This document shows positions 19,313 to 29,502 of a stretch of DNA of 64,000 nt, one piece after another. The translations under genes and the position numbers were made by a program. The stretch lies in NCBI GenBank assembly GCA_021292165.1, contig CM037877.1:7307980-7371979 (forward strand). Direction: 5' to 3'. The DNA is from Shinisaurus crocodilurus (lineage: Eukaryota; Chordata; Lepidosauria; Squamata; Shinisauridae). Position 1 is the stretch's first letter; each line of letters opens with the position of its first letter. The notes under the pieces are model-generated. The model worked only from the letters and a program-made list of their open reading frames with translations. It was not told the DNA's origin and ran no database searches.

Positions 19313-20100
19313 TGGGCTGCTAGTTAAGAAGGAAGGCAACACTGCAGGGTTTTTTTTTGGGGGGGGATGGAGAGCCTTTTGTTAACTACTAGAAAAAACA
19401 AAATTCATGCCCCTATATACACGGATCGTGTTTTCGATTTTTAAAAAAGTATATTGTGAAGCATATACAGTACTTCACAATATGTGGTGATGGTGGTGGT
19501 GGTGGTGGTGAATTGGACACACGTTCTTCTGTCTGGCTTATGCTTTTAGGAAGAGAAAAGCATAGTTGGTACCATGGCTTTGTTGAAGCCATAGTACAAA
19601 CTATTGGGTTACTGAACTATTTGAAGTATAACTTTCTGCATAATCAGCAGCCCTAAGATCTGGAGTTAGGGTGGGACATAAAACAAAACAACTGAATAGA
19701 ACAGACAAATCTAGGTCAAGTAGGCATTTGCACTGTTTACACTCATGTACTTTTAGAGTGTTCATTTATAATGATCTTAGAATTAAATATATTCATGCAT
19801 TGATAAAACCATTGAAGAGAAGGTCATCCTTTATAAAGGTTTGTTTTCTGTTGCCTAATGCTGACAATATATATATATATATATATATATGTAATATATT
19901 CTCCTTTAGAACATCTAAATTCCTTGTTAATGTTTACAGATGCATACGGTAAAGTTTAAAGGTTGTAATGAAAATTATTTAATTTCTGAAGATCTATCAG
20001 CAGAGCTGTAACTGTGTACAAATAATGGAAAATTGCTAAGATACAATAAATTTTGGTTTGTGAGTGGAGTTGTGTTCCCCAAATAAGAAATGCCAGAGCT
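19313..20100. other. unassigned AT-rich sequence with short microsatellites
   Basis: Includes (GGT)n at 19484-19510 and (AT)n at 19867-19890. Otherwise no repeat or gene was recognised. Confidence 0.5.
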
Positions 20101-20106
20101 AAAGCC

Positions 20107-20170
20107 TATTAGGACACAATTCTGTGCATGTTTAGACAGCAAAACGGCCTACAACTCCCAGCATGCCTCA
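20107..20170. mobile_element. family D chimeric foldback, left fragment
   Basis: GACACAATTCTGTGCATGTT, TTAGACAGCAAAACGGCCTA and CTACAACTCCCAGCATGCCTCAGCC match the left half of 40840-40976. The inverse half is lost. Confidence 0.65.
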
Positions 20171-20379
20171 GCCAGCCATGTCATGTCTTTTAATGTGGGA
20201 GCCCATGTTTCTAAACTCAGATGTGCCATTTGGGCGAGCTCCAGTTACTCAGGAATGAAGAGGGAAAAAGACACTCTTCCCATGCTTAGAAGCAGATTTG
20301 TCGGGCTCCCCAGAGCTCCCCAGGTGGAGACTGTCTGTGGCTAATCCTACTCACTGGATACTGAGAGCTTTGTGTAGGT

Positions 20380-20865
20380 TTCACCTCCACCAGTTCCAAA
20401 GCTCATCTGAGCACACAGCAGAGGGAGTTCCATCCCTTGCTCTGAGTTTCTCGCTTTCATGGGTTTATGTCAGACCCTTAGTGTTATTTGAACATAGTTT
20501 TTTTTTTTTGGTGTGGTTTAATTTGCATAATTGATGAGATGGAAAATTATCTCCGTGATTGATGGACGTTCTGAAGGCTCCGTTAGTTTGCCACTAAATA
20601 GAGAGTGCCCATAGAATGAGCACACGGCCCCTGCCATGTTATTGTCATAGCAGGGCTGTAAAATGCAAACTTAACCCTGGACGGTGCGGAGTTCTAATTT
20701 TATTTTTTAATTTTCCCACAATAGAACATGTGACAATAACAGTAACAGCATTGCTGGAGTTGCCCTCTCTTTTGTTGCCTTCCTGCAAGATTGGGATTTA
20801 GCAACACATACAGGATAGCGAGCATTCCTGGATTGATTTAGGAACTGTTTCTTGCTAAAAAAATA
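20380..20865. other. candidate conserved non-coding element
   Basis: Unique sequence with TTTAATTTGCATAATTGATG, GTGATTGATGG, AACAATAGAACATGTGACAATAAC-like HOX/SOX-type motifs and no coding frame. Texture of a developmental enhancer; unproven. Confidence 0.4.
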
Positions 20866-21010
20866 AGTTACCTATATAATAGGGATATATGAGGAATCTG
20901 ATAGGGGGTGAAGATCTGACAGATTTTCATGATCCCACCCCCACCCCCCGGATTCCAGTCTGTTAGGCCCATGCTGGTGCGGTGCTGACTTACTATTGTG
21001 CAAATCAAGC

Positions 21011-21260
21011 CAGCTTGCGGAGTTCTGTCTTTAAAGTGGGCCATGGTTTGCGCATTAAAAAAAAAAAAAAACTTAGGAAATTTGCACAACTCATGCTATT
21101 TGCACAATTTGCTCAAATTGGAAGCTGAAAACTGCAGTTCTATGGCAATTTGCGCAAATCACACTACAACGATGTTGTTTCTGGCTCCCAATTGTGCAAA
21201 TCGTGCTATTTATGCAAATTGCATAAATGTGCAAACGACGGTAGGCCATCTTAGAGATGG
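21011..21260. repeat. AT-rich fragment with TTTGCACAA motif series
   Basis: ATTTGCACAACTCATGCTATTTGCACAATTTG and later ATTGTGCAAATCGTGCTATT form an irregular series like the interior of the TAGGGATG elements. A run of 15 A lies at about 21056-21070. Edges unknown. Confidence 0.4.
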
Positions 21261-21550
21261 AAGTCCATGGAAACCTCCACACCTTGGCCCGCTTCCAATC
21301 AGTGGATCAGAAGTGGGCAGGAAGTCCATCGAGCTCAAAGGAGCTGGATTTCCCAGCGTCCGCATGTCCCTACTATATAATAGTAAGCATTCATATGGCA
21401 CAAAGCTCTGCACATATGGGATTTTTTAATTAACCTTTGCAGCAGCCTCTTAAGGAGCATCAGAATTATTGTGTCCATACTGCAGACGGGGGGAGCAGGG
21501 AAGACGCTGAGGGTGAAACTATAATGGGTTGCCTAAAGACACTTGTAGCA

Positions 21551-21640
21551 CAATCCGACGTATGTCTGCTCAGAAGCAAGCCCCACTGAGTTCAATGGAG
21601 CTTACTCCCTGGAAAGTGTGTGTGTAGGCTTGCAGCCCTA
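21551..21640. mobile_element. family P element, decayed
   Basis: CACAATCCGACGTATGTCTG, AAGCCCCACTGAGTTCAATG and GAGCTTACTCC followed by TAGGCTTGCAGCCCTA reproduce the family palindrome. Confidence 0.6.
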
Positions 21641-21779
21641 GTGAGGTGATGGCAGAGATGAAATTTGAGCAGGGGCCATCCTAATGTGTAGCTCAGTCTC
21701 CAGCTGGCCACTACTCTTCTCAAGCTCTTTACCAGTTATGGGGCTTTGGGGAGGGGCTTCAGCTGTGGCCTTGGTGGGC

Positions 21780-21840
21780 TGGATAGGGAGGCCTGGTGTG
21801 CTACATCTGGCCCGTGGGCCAGAAGTTCCTCACCTTTGCT
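21780..21840. mobile_element. terminal fragment of the 5784-6695 hAT family
   Basis: CATCTGGCCCGTGGGCCAGA and AGTTCCTCACCTTTGC correspond to the terminal region of that element type. Only one end is present. Confidence 0.45.
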
Positions 21841-22472
21841 TTATCCTTTGCTCATGCAACTAGCCATTTTTTCCCCATGTTCTTCATTTCCCCCTTATGA
21901 TTATTTTTCAGCACTCCTTACAAAAAAAAAGTTTGCTCATTTGTTTAAGCTACCCTTGCCCTCACTTGCCCTTAGTGACATCATCAAGCTGCCAAATCTG
22001 ATTGGCTATGTAGTATTATAATAACTCCCAGCTTTTGCTTATGATTTCTGATTGGGGAGAGGAAAATGCAGCATGCTGTCAGGGGGAGAATGGTACTGAA
22101 AAGGTTTGAGAAAAGCTGAATATTCACATCAGTGGTGGCTGTTGCCCACTATGATTGGTGAGGTTGAGGGCAGGGCAGCTAATGGTAGGTGGAGCCAAAG
22201 TGTCCCAGCGGGCAAAGCCAACGGGTCACAGTTATCCACAGCATCAACCCATTGTACAGAAAAGGGAAACTGAGGCAAAGTAATTTTGAGATCACGCCTT
22301 CAAAGCAGAGGATTAGGCAGGGGGAGATCCACACAGCAACACAGCAATACTCCTTTGGATCTACATTTTTCTGTTCCAGCAGTAACCCTCATTGCACAGA
22401 GAAGAGAAACCAAGGCAAGTTATTTCAAGGAGGGGAGGAGATCTCTCTTTTACACACACATGCACACAATTT

Positions 22473-22474
<2 letters not shown>

Positions 22475-22553
<79 letters not shown>
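22475..22553. repeat. (CT)n and (CACTCT)n microsatellite
   Basis: About 20 CT units grade into six CACTCT units. A 167-codon frame crosses it only because of the repeat. Confidence 0.95.
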
Positions 22554-22554
<1 letters not shown>

Positions 22555-22839
22555 TCCTTTCTTACTTTAAGGACATGGACCCCAATCCAGATTGGCACTG
22601 CCCCACTTGCACAAAGAAACGAGCCGCTCCTGCTCAGTAAATGGATTTATTCCAGAGATACAGCTACTTTCAATATAAAAATCAGATTATAGGGTATTTG
22701 GCACAGACACCTACATTACTCTCATTTTTGAAGGGGGGGGGAAGTCCAAGTTCCTAGCCATCAGCATTTCTAAGAAACATTTAAGGAGACGGAAGAAATG
22801 CTCCACATCCAGCAGATGGCTGCCCCCCTTGTTAGACTG

Positions 22840-23235
22840 GGTCCATGTGTACATTACTGTCCAAATTTTTGGTGTAGCCAACGTTCACTGTGCCAATCAC
22901 CTGTCTGGAGTGTCGCGGGGAGGCCTGGATACTGGAGGCACCCCTTCCTCCCTCCCCAGCAGATGGCACACAGCTCTACCTCTCATTCCAATCATCTAGT
23001 CCCAGGGAGGCAGTGGACGTTCCGAGGGAGTGTCTGGAAGCAATTTTGGGAGGGATGAGAGGGCAAACAAGCTGGCATGAGATCCGGACAAGACAGAGGT
23101 CTGTGGGCTGGCTGATTTGGATGGAAGTGTGCAGCCTGTCTTGGATGGCAAGGCCCCCCGAGACTTGGGGAGGGGGCCTTCTTTTTTCAGCACTCTGGTG
23201 CTTGAGCAGGTAGCAGGCACTGCCAGTGAAGGGCG
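22840..23235 (+). mobile_element. L2-clade LINE fragment
   Basis: Frames encode a decayed YADD box (ADGTQLYLSFQSSSPREAVD) followed by the region preceding PDKTE (GQTSW, then IRTRQR for a frameshifted copy). It corresponds to 8160-8600 of the better-preserved copy. The end of ORF2 and the tail are missing. Confidence 0.7.
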
Positions 23236-23465
23236 CAGGGGGCACTGGCCTGGGGGGCGGCGGGCGGCGGGAACGACAGCTCCGCCTCAGGCAGCAAAAG
23301 CATAACTAACTTGGGAATTCTAGTGAACCCTTCAAAGAAGGGTGATAAAAAAATAACGGAAGACAGGCCTATCAATCGACAGTCGTCCTGGTTGCAAAAT
23401 GGGTACTTCCTCATTCAGAAGCCATATCCTCTGGTGACAAAATGCTGAAGGCGGAGGCTGGTGCC

Positions 23466-24050
23466 TTAAGAACATAGGAAGAGCCACCCTGGATCAGACC
23501 AAGGGTCCATCTAGTCCAGCATTCTGTTCGTACAGTGGCCAACCACATGTGCCCATGGGAAGTCCACAAGCAAGTTATGAGGGGGATTAACGCCCTCCCA
23601 CTTGTGTTGCCCGGCAACAGTCAGGCGTGGCTCCTTGCAAACCCGCTTTTGCCCCCAGATAACATTGCAGCCAGCCAGCTACACAGCCAGAACTTGTGGT
23701 ACAGTTCTTTACAGAGTTCATGGTTCCCATCAAACAGTCAATCCTTAATTTAAGAACAGTAAAGATCAGGAGTCAGTTCCAATGCAAACCCGGCAGAGCT
23801 CTCCCAGGCCCTGAGCTTCCCACCACGACTGGACTGGGTTCCCAGTCATCCTGCTCTAAGTCTGAATTAGATTCTGGCTCTAAAGCCATAGGGCCCACAG
23901 TGGCACTGGAGCTAGACCCAATGGAAACTGGTACTGAGATGTATACTGCCTCTGATACTGGAGATGGCATATAGCCATCAGGACCAGTAGCCAATGAAAG
24001 CCTTCTCCTCCTCCATGAATTTGTCCAGTCCCTCTACAAAGCCATCCAAT
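23466..24050 (-). mobile_element. CR1-type LINE 3' part with a 304-bp unknown insertion
   Basis: AAGAACATAGGAAGAGCC, CTGGATCAGACCAAGGGTCC and ATTCTGTTCGTACAGTGGCC are the 3' end on the minus strand. After an insertion at 23619-23922 it resumes with ACTGCCTCTGATACTGGAGA and CCTCCATGAATTTGTCCAGT. GGCAAC and GGAAAC flank the insertion. Confidence 0.8.
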
Positions 24051-24061
24051 GTACATGTACA

Positions 24062-24200
24062 TGTATTTATTTATTTAATTGATTTGATTTATATCCCGCC
24101 CATCCTCACAAAGAACCCAGGGTGGCTAGCAACCTATATAAAACACAGTAAAACATATCAACAAATCACAAATCTGTAATGATAAAAGAGGATGTGTGTC
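24062..24200 (-). mobile_element. LINE 3' tail
   Basis: TATTTATTTATTTAATTGAT then TATATCCCGCCCATCC and CCAGGGTGGCTAGCAACC read on the minus strand as the 3' end of an L2-like or related LINE. Confidence 0.55.
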
Positions 24201-24207
24201 TAACTAT

Positions 24208-24775
24208 TCATAAGAACGTAAGAAGAGCCCTGCTGGATCAGACCAAGAGTCCATCTGGTCCAGCACTGTGTTCACACAGCTGCCGATCAGCTGCCCACAG
24301 GAAACCCACAAGCAGGACATGAGTGCAACAGCACCCTCCCGCCCATGTTCCCCAGCAACTGGTGTACAGAGGCATACTGCCTCTGATACTAGAGGTAGCA
24401 TACAACCATCAGGACTGGTAGCCATTGATAGCCTTCTCCTCCATGAATTTGTCCAGTCCCTCTTTTAAAGCCATCCTGATCAGTGGTCATCACTACATCT
24501 TGTGGAAGTGGATTCCATAGTTCAACCATGCGCTGTGTGAAGAAGCCCTTCCTTTGATCTGTCCTGAACCTCCCACCGATCAGCCCCATGGGATGACCCC
24601 GGGTTATAGTCTTATGAGAGAGGGGAGAAAATGACTCCCTATCCACTTTCTCCACACCAGGCATCATTCTGAGTCCCCCTCACTCACCTTATTTCTAAGC
24701 TAAACGGCCCCAAACATTGTCACCTTTCCTTGCAGGGAAGGAAGTCGCTCCAGCCCTCGGATCATTTTGGTGGCC
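24208..24775 (-). mobile_element. CR1-type LINE fragment
   Basis: The minus strand reads from the ORF2 end (FRTDQRKGFFTQRMVELWNP, TDQDGFKRG) into the 3' UTR ending AAGAGCCCTGCTGGATCAGA...TTCTTACGTTCTTATG. It is the same subfamily as 11880-12565. Confidence 0.85.
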
Positions 24776-24847
24776 CTTAACATGTATTCACAGAGCTATT
24801 TGCAGAAAACGGAAGAGTGGACTGGACAGGCCTTAGTCTGCTTCACC

Positions 24848-25540
24848 CAGGGATGTTGAAGAGTCCTTGGTCTCGAGTCACGAGTCGAGTCACGAGTCTT
24901 TGGACCCGAGTCTCGAGTCCGAGTCCGAGTCCTTGGTCCAAAATGGTGACTCACGAGTCACGAGTCCTGAGTCACTCCCAAAACTGACTCCACGAGTCCC
25001 TATTAAAATCAATGGGGTTTTCCCCCAACAAAATAAGGCTACTTCAGATGTGTGACTAAAATAAATTCTAGGCACAAGTGTGCCTTTTTATTTCAAAACT
25101 CTGCAACTGATTTTGGCAAGAACAGACCAGGCAGACAAACCCAAAATAACCAGGCAGGCAGAGGAGGCAGGGAACCCCAAAGCAGGCAGGCAGAGGCAGC
25201 CAAACCCAAAATGTCTGACCCTAACCCAAACCCCCCACAACAACACATCAATCAAAATAAATCTCAACACATCGTTGGGGCTGCGCTCCTGGTAGCTGTC
25301 CATAGTGGCCGAGCAGCGGCGCGCCTCGCTTCCATGCGCTCTTCACCGGTGATCGCGCTCCTTCTGGCACAGCCAGAAGACTCGTCAACAGCCCAGGGAT
25401 GTTGACGAGTCCTTGGTCTCGAGTCCCGAGTCGAGTCTCGAGTCCCATTAAAAATATTGGGACTCGAGTCCGAGTCGAGTCAGAGGGGGGACTCAGTCCG
25501 ACTCACGAGTCGAGTCCTCGAGTCCGAGTCCCCATCCCTG
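24848..25540. mobile_element. hAT-like element with GAGTC-rich ends and perfect 8-bp duplication
   Basis: CAGGGATG at 24848 and CATCCCTG at 25533-25540 are inverse ends, bounded by GCTTCACC at 24840-24847 and 25541-25548. The terminal 140-150 bp at each side are dense clusters of GAGTC/GACTC pentamers, probably subterminal binding sites. A second left end, CAGGGATGTTGACGAGTCC, lies internally at 25393. The core (25050-25380) is unrelated unique sequence with AGGCAGGCAGAGG runs and no transposase frame. Confidence 0.85.
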
Positions 25541-25849
25541 GCTTCACCCAACACGGCTGCCCTTATATTCCTGCAGAAGAACGCATGGACTTCACCCAGT
25601 GGCCAGATTGACCTGGCTTCCACTCCGCCTGCCCCAGCCTGTTCAAAATGGCTGAACATTGACTAATTATGATTGGCTGCTGAAGCTGGCGTGCCCCAGC
25701 AGGATCCCAATCAGGCTCCCTTGGATCCGTTCATTCTGCTCTCCCGGCAAACCTCCTCCGGCCCTGCATCCACCATCCATCCCCCCTTCTCTTCCCCCTC
25801 CCGTGTTTCAGCTGGTGAGCGAAGATAAGTTGCGGCTGGGCTGGACAGC

Positions 25850-26340
25850 GGATCGCTTGTTCAGCACGCTATTGGGCAGATATGATAACAGCCTCGGCGA
25901 CCGCTGGAGCTGAGCTGCTCTCTGGCACACTCTTCAAGCTTCCCCTGCAATATTATATTTGACATTCAATTTGAAACCCTAAACTCCTTTAATGCAATAT
26001 CGCGGCACAATGATAGTAATAAGGCAGCCAGGCTTGCTTTCTATTTAACCGCCAGAAAGAGACCAAAAGGGGGGGGGGGACAAAACCGCCCTACCAATAT
26101 ATCCTGGTCCCTATTAGATTAACCCCTTCCTTGCCAACCCTTCTTTTGTGGCGAGGATATTCAAGGCCCGTTCTGTCATATGTATACATTTAATAAAGGA
26201 AGGAGGGACTGTGCATTTTGGATTAGCAGTGGAAAGATAGCTAATGCATCCTGCCTTTTTGTTCAAACATTTGCGGCTGCTTCCTAAAGTTAAACTCAAT
26301 AAAATAATAACAGAAATAATCAAAACACAGGACAACAGAT
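25850..26340. other. candidate conserved non-coding element
   Basis: Unique sequence with ATTATATTTGACATTCAATT, TTTAATGCAATATCGCGGC and CACAATGATAGTAATAAGG, a C/EBP- and POU-like mix, and no coding frame. A G run interrupts it at about 26070. Confidence 0.42.
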
Positions 26341-26416
26341 AAAATGCAATATCAAGGAGATAATATATTCATCCATGGCAGCTTCACACTAAAATATATT
26401 TACAAGGGGGTTCAGA

Positions 26417-26418
<2 letters not shown>

Positions 26419-26457
<39 letters not shown>
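26419..26457. repeat. (GT)n microsatellite
   Basis: About 19 uninterrupted GT units. Confidence 0.95.
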
Positions 26458-26459
<2 letters not shown>

Positions 26460-26546
26460 GGTCTTCACCTTAACATGGAAGGCCACAGGTGTAGCTGCAG
26501 AAATGTCTCTTCCCCTGGTTCCAACAAAGCAGACATCGGATGTTGG

Positions 26547-26612
26547 TAGGAATCATAGAATCATAGAAAAGTAGAGTTGGAAGGGGCATATAAGGCCATC
26601 GAGTCCAACCCC
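26547..26612 (-). mobile_element. CR1 3' terminus
   Basis: On the minus strand: GGGTTGGACTCGATGGCC...CCCTTCCAACTCTACTTTTC then TATGATTCTATGATTCC. What precedes it (26613-26720) is not 5S-like, so this may be a truncated CR1 or another CR1-tailed SINE. Confidence 0.75.
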
Positions 26613-26768
26613 TGTGATGCACAAGCTGGCCTCCACTGATGATCTTAAGAAGCAGGGGAACCTGTATGGGAGAAGGTGGTCCTTCAGATAAACTCCACAT
26701 CTGTTGGAGATGTGAGGATTTCACATATGCCTAAAAGCTACATCTATCCACTGATTAATGGAAGTGAA

Positions 26769-26985
26769 CATAGGAACGTCGGAAGTGGCCTTATACTGAG
26801 TCAGACCATGGGTCCATCTAGGCCAGTACTGTCGACACTGACTGGCAGCAGCGGCTCTCCGGGTTTCCAGGCAAGTGTTTTCCAGTCCTACTTGGAGATG
26901 CTGGGGATTGAACATGGGGCCTTCAGCCTGCAAATCATGTGGTCTGCCACTGAGCTGTGGTGCTTTCCCCTCAGGTGATTCAACT
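26769..26985 (-). mobile_element. SINE type A, nearly full length
   Basis: The minus strand gives CACAGCTCAGTGGCAGACCA (A-box region), GGTTGCAGGCTGAAGGCCCC-type body, GTTCAATCCCCAGCATCTCC (B-box), CCTGGAAACCCGGAGAGCCG and ends TATAAGGCCACTTCC. Confidence 0.78.
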
Positions 26986-26989
26986 TTAA

Positions 26990-27105
26990 CTAGCCACGTT
27001 ACCAAAAGAAGGGTCTCTTCAAACCCAAGGACTGGAGCAACTCCTCTACGAGTAAAGGTTCCAATGTCTGGGGCTTTTTAGCTTAGAAAAAGGGTGAGTG
27101 AGGGA
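26990..27105 (+). mobile_element. CR1 ORF2 fragment
   Basis: CAAGGACTGGAGCAACTCCT, CTACGAGTAAAGGTTCCAAT and GGGGCTTTTTAGCTTAGAAA encode the GLEQL..ERL..LGLFSLE block of CR1 with a stop and indels. Confidence 0.65.
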
Positions 27106-27107
27106 GG

Positions 27108-27275
27108 CAGGAGATGTATACCACATCCTTCCATGCAAATATTATCCGGACGGCTGAAAAAGTACTGTACCTACTGCAAAACTAGGGGACATCTGTTCCA
27201 AGCACACAGTACAGACTTCAGCGGGGCTGCTTTTGGAATCCCGCTTTCAGCAGTCGAGCTTGGTACCGTGCTCCT
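27108..27275. repeat. direct repeat, copy 1
   Basis: ATGTATACCACATCCTTCCA, CAAATATTATCCGGACGGCT, CTACTGCAAAACTAGGG and TTCAGCGGGGCTGCTTTTGG recur at 27848-28010 in the same order and orientation at roughly 85-90 percent identity by eye. Confidence 0.75.
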
Positions 27276-27289
27276 TGTGATGAATATTT

Positions 27290-27700
27290 CCATACGCTTG
27301 TCTCATCCCTTTGGCACAGGACTTCCCCTGTCTGTTTCAGCCCGTTTTGCCTTTTTTAAACTCTTGGTCAAGAGAGTGGATTTCTGAGAGCCAAACTGAA
27401 ATCTATTTTAATGCATTTATCCAGCTTTCCTTGGTAACCCTCCAGTCAAACCTCCTCCGCTTTAGCAAAGGGATGCGCTTCTCCTTTTGGCAGATCAATT
27501 ATTCAGATGCTGTGATGGTCCGAGGTATCGTATCAGTAATAAAGTGGTAAATTATTAATCAAGCTTTGTGCCATTTCGATTAGATTTGGGAAATCCAGGA
27601 TTAAATATCCGGCACCCCGTGTCTCAGCCTGAGATCAGCCCAGCTGGCTTGGCAGGAAAAGCCACTTTGTGCTTCATAGGAGGTGGCCAGATAAAAAATT
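27290..27700. other. candidate conserved non-coding element
   Basis: Unique sequence containing CAGATCAATTATTCAGATGC, GTAATAAAGTGGTAAATTATT, AATCAAGCTTTGTG and TTTCGATTAGATTTGGG, a dense set of homeodomain/TCF-like sites. No coding frame. This is the most enhancer-like stretch of the window to my eye. Confidence 0.45.
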
Positions 27701-27830
27701 ACTTTCTTAAAAACAAAACCAGGGAGGGGCAGGGGAAAGGGGGGGGAGTGGTTTTTCCAGCACTCCTGTTATGTTCATTGGGACATGGGAGATATGGGGA
27801 AGTCAGTCAGATGTATTGATTTTCATAGAT

Positions 27831-28015
27831 GTATGTATTTATTTCGCAAATGTATACCACACCCTTCCATACAAATATTATCAGGGTGGCTGAAAGAAAA
27901 GTACCTACTGCAAAACTATGGACAGTCTGTTCCAAGCACACCATACGGACTTCAGTGGGGCTGCTTTTAGAATCCCTCTCTCAGCAGTAGAGCTCGGTAC
28001 CGTGCTAGGCATTCT
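27831..28015. repeat. direct repeat, copy 2, with LINE-like tail
   Basis: Preceded by TATTTATTTCGCAAATGTAT, which looks like a LINE/SINE tail in inverse orientation, so the pair may be two copies of one retroposon on the minus strand. The body matches 27108-27275. Confidence 0.7.
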
Positions 28016-28239
28016 GCTAGGCATCAAATCAGCAGAAATACCTTTTTCAAGTTACTAAGGGCACAATCCAACGGCGATGTCCAGAGGGTTACGGGCATCC
28101 TACGGAGAGTGGGAGGAGCCTGGAGGCGAAGGTCACCTCCAGGCTCTTCCCGCTCTGCATTTCAGCTAGATGGCCGATTCCAGCTGTTTGACTGCGGTGC
28201 TTTGGTGTGGGAGGGAAGGAAGCTGAGGTGCCGCCCCCC

Positions 28240-28300
28240 CTGTTTCAGAGCCTCATTGAAATCAAATCTGGCCCTCAGGATGAAAGAGGTTAAGAACTTA
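28240..28300. mobile_element. terminal fragment of the 5784-6695 hAT family
   Basis: TGGCCCTCAGGATGAAAGAGGTT corresponds to the right end of 40536-40834. A CR1 copy begins immediately after. Confidence 0.5.
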
Positions 28301-28304
28301 ACAA

Positions 28305-28450
28305 CATATGAACATAAGAAGAGCCCTGCTGGATCAGACCAAGAGGGCCCATCTCGTCCAGCATTCTGTTCACCCAGTGGCCAACGAGCTGTCCGCAGCG
28401 AACTCACAAGCAGGACATGGGTGCCACAGCACCCTCCCACCCTCGACCAC
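28305..28450 (-). mobile_element. CR1 3' UTR fragment
   Basis: AACATAAGAAGAGCCCTGCT, GGATCAGACCAAGAGGGCCC and GTTCACCCAGTGGCCAACGA are the 3' UTR on the minus strand. ORF2 is lacking. Confidence 0.85.
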
Positions 28451-28575
28451 TAAGGCAGGCTGAGCACCCCTGCCTTAGCGTAACGAAGCCAAGGCTTCTG
28501 TCATCTTGAAGTAATCACCTCTGCTTCCCTGCGTCTCCATTTCCCCTCTTCCTCTTTGGGTTTCTCTGTATCTAT

Positions 28576-28680
28576 TTTAGAGTGTAAGCCCCTCGGGGCA
28601 GAGACCCGTCATACCTGTTCTCTGCCACGCACTGTGTACCTTGATGGCACTATATAAATAATATAATAAAAAAATAACGG
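28576..28680 (+). mobile_element. ancient L2/CR1-type 3' end
   Basis: AGAGTGTAAGCCCCTCGGGG, CAGAGACCCGTCATACCTGT and GCACTATATAAATAATATAA form the well-known amniote LINE 3' end with an AAT-rich tail. Confidence 0.65.
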
Positions 28681-29502
28681 CCGTAATAAACATAGCACAA
28701 AAATCCAACTGCGTGCCGAACTGACCCAAACTCTGCACCAAGCCTCAGTTCTGCAAACTGAATAAATTATCCCAGCCAAGCAAAACTGAAACTATTTGTT
28801 TAATTTGCGTTATTGCCCAGTCCTCACCGAGGTGGTCAAACTCTGTCTGGGCTGTACCACTTCAGGCTGCATGTGGGGGAATGCGTGATGGAATGCATCT
28901 CCGTACCATACTACACCTGGACATAGAAAAGTAGTGTCTCAGGGGAAATAATTCTAGCCTAGCCTTTTCCTTGACAAGCTAGTTGTTGATGTGCGGGTGG
29001 AAGCAGGAGAACTGAGCTGAGCTCCCACCCGCAGTCTGAAGGAGTACAACTTAGATGCAGGTTTACCACTTCATTGAGAACTCATGGGAAGGGGCTTCAG
29101 AAGTTCCACCAGACTTTCCCCACGTGCTTGAAAGTTTATCTTTGAATCCATGAGAGCTGGATACTTCTCCCTCCTCTCTTTTAAGTGAAACCTCAGATTT
29201 TCAAGATTCTGAATTTTTAAGCCGGCTGCTGAGATCCAAGCTTGCCTGGTGTCATCATGGGAGCACGGAACATACATAACTCAGACAATAGGAGATGATT
29301 TTGCATGGGTTCCACATCGAAGAAACCTGAATCGACAAGCTAAACTGCTTTCCCTATCAGTCAATTGCCTTGATTAAAGCACAATTTAAAAGCAAAATGG
29401 AATGGGTGCTTAAGATTAAAGAGACCAAGGGTGGGGGGAGAAACCCCTCACCCTTAGCTAGATCAAGTCAAAAAAAGTGTCTCTGGTCTGTCTGGCTTGT
29501 TC
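28681..29502. other. unassigned non-coding sequence
   Basis: No recognised gene or repeat. Frames are short. Confidence 0.45.

Noticed and set aside
22189..22692. 167-codon open frame
   Set aside because: Its middle is the CT/CACTCT microsatellite (serine-leucine/histidine runs), and the flanks lack any domain.
24848..25000. CRISPR-like array of GAGTC units
   Set aside because: Pentamers have no fixed spacer length, the host is vertebrate and the stretch is a transposon end.
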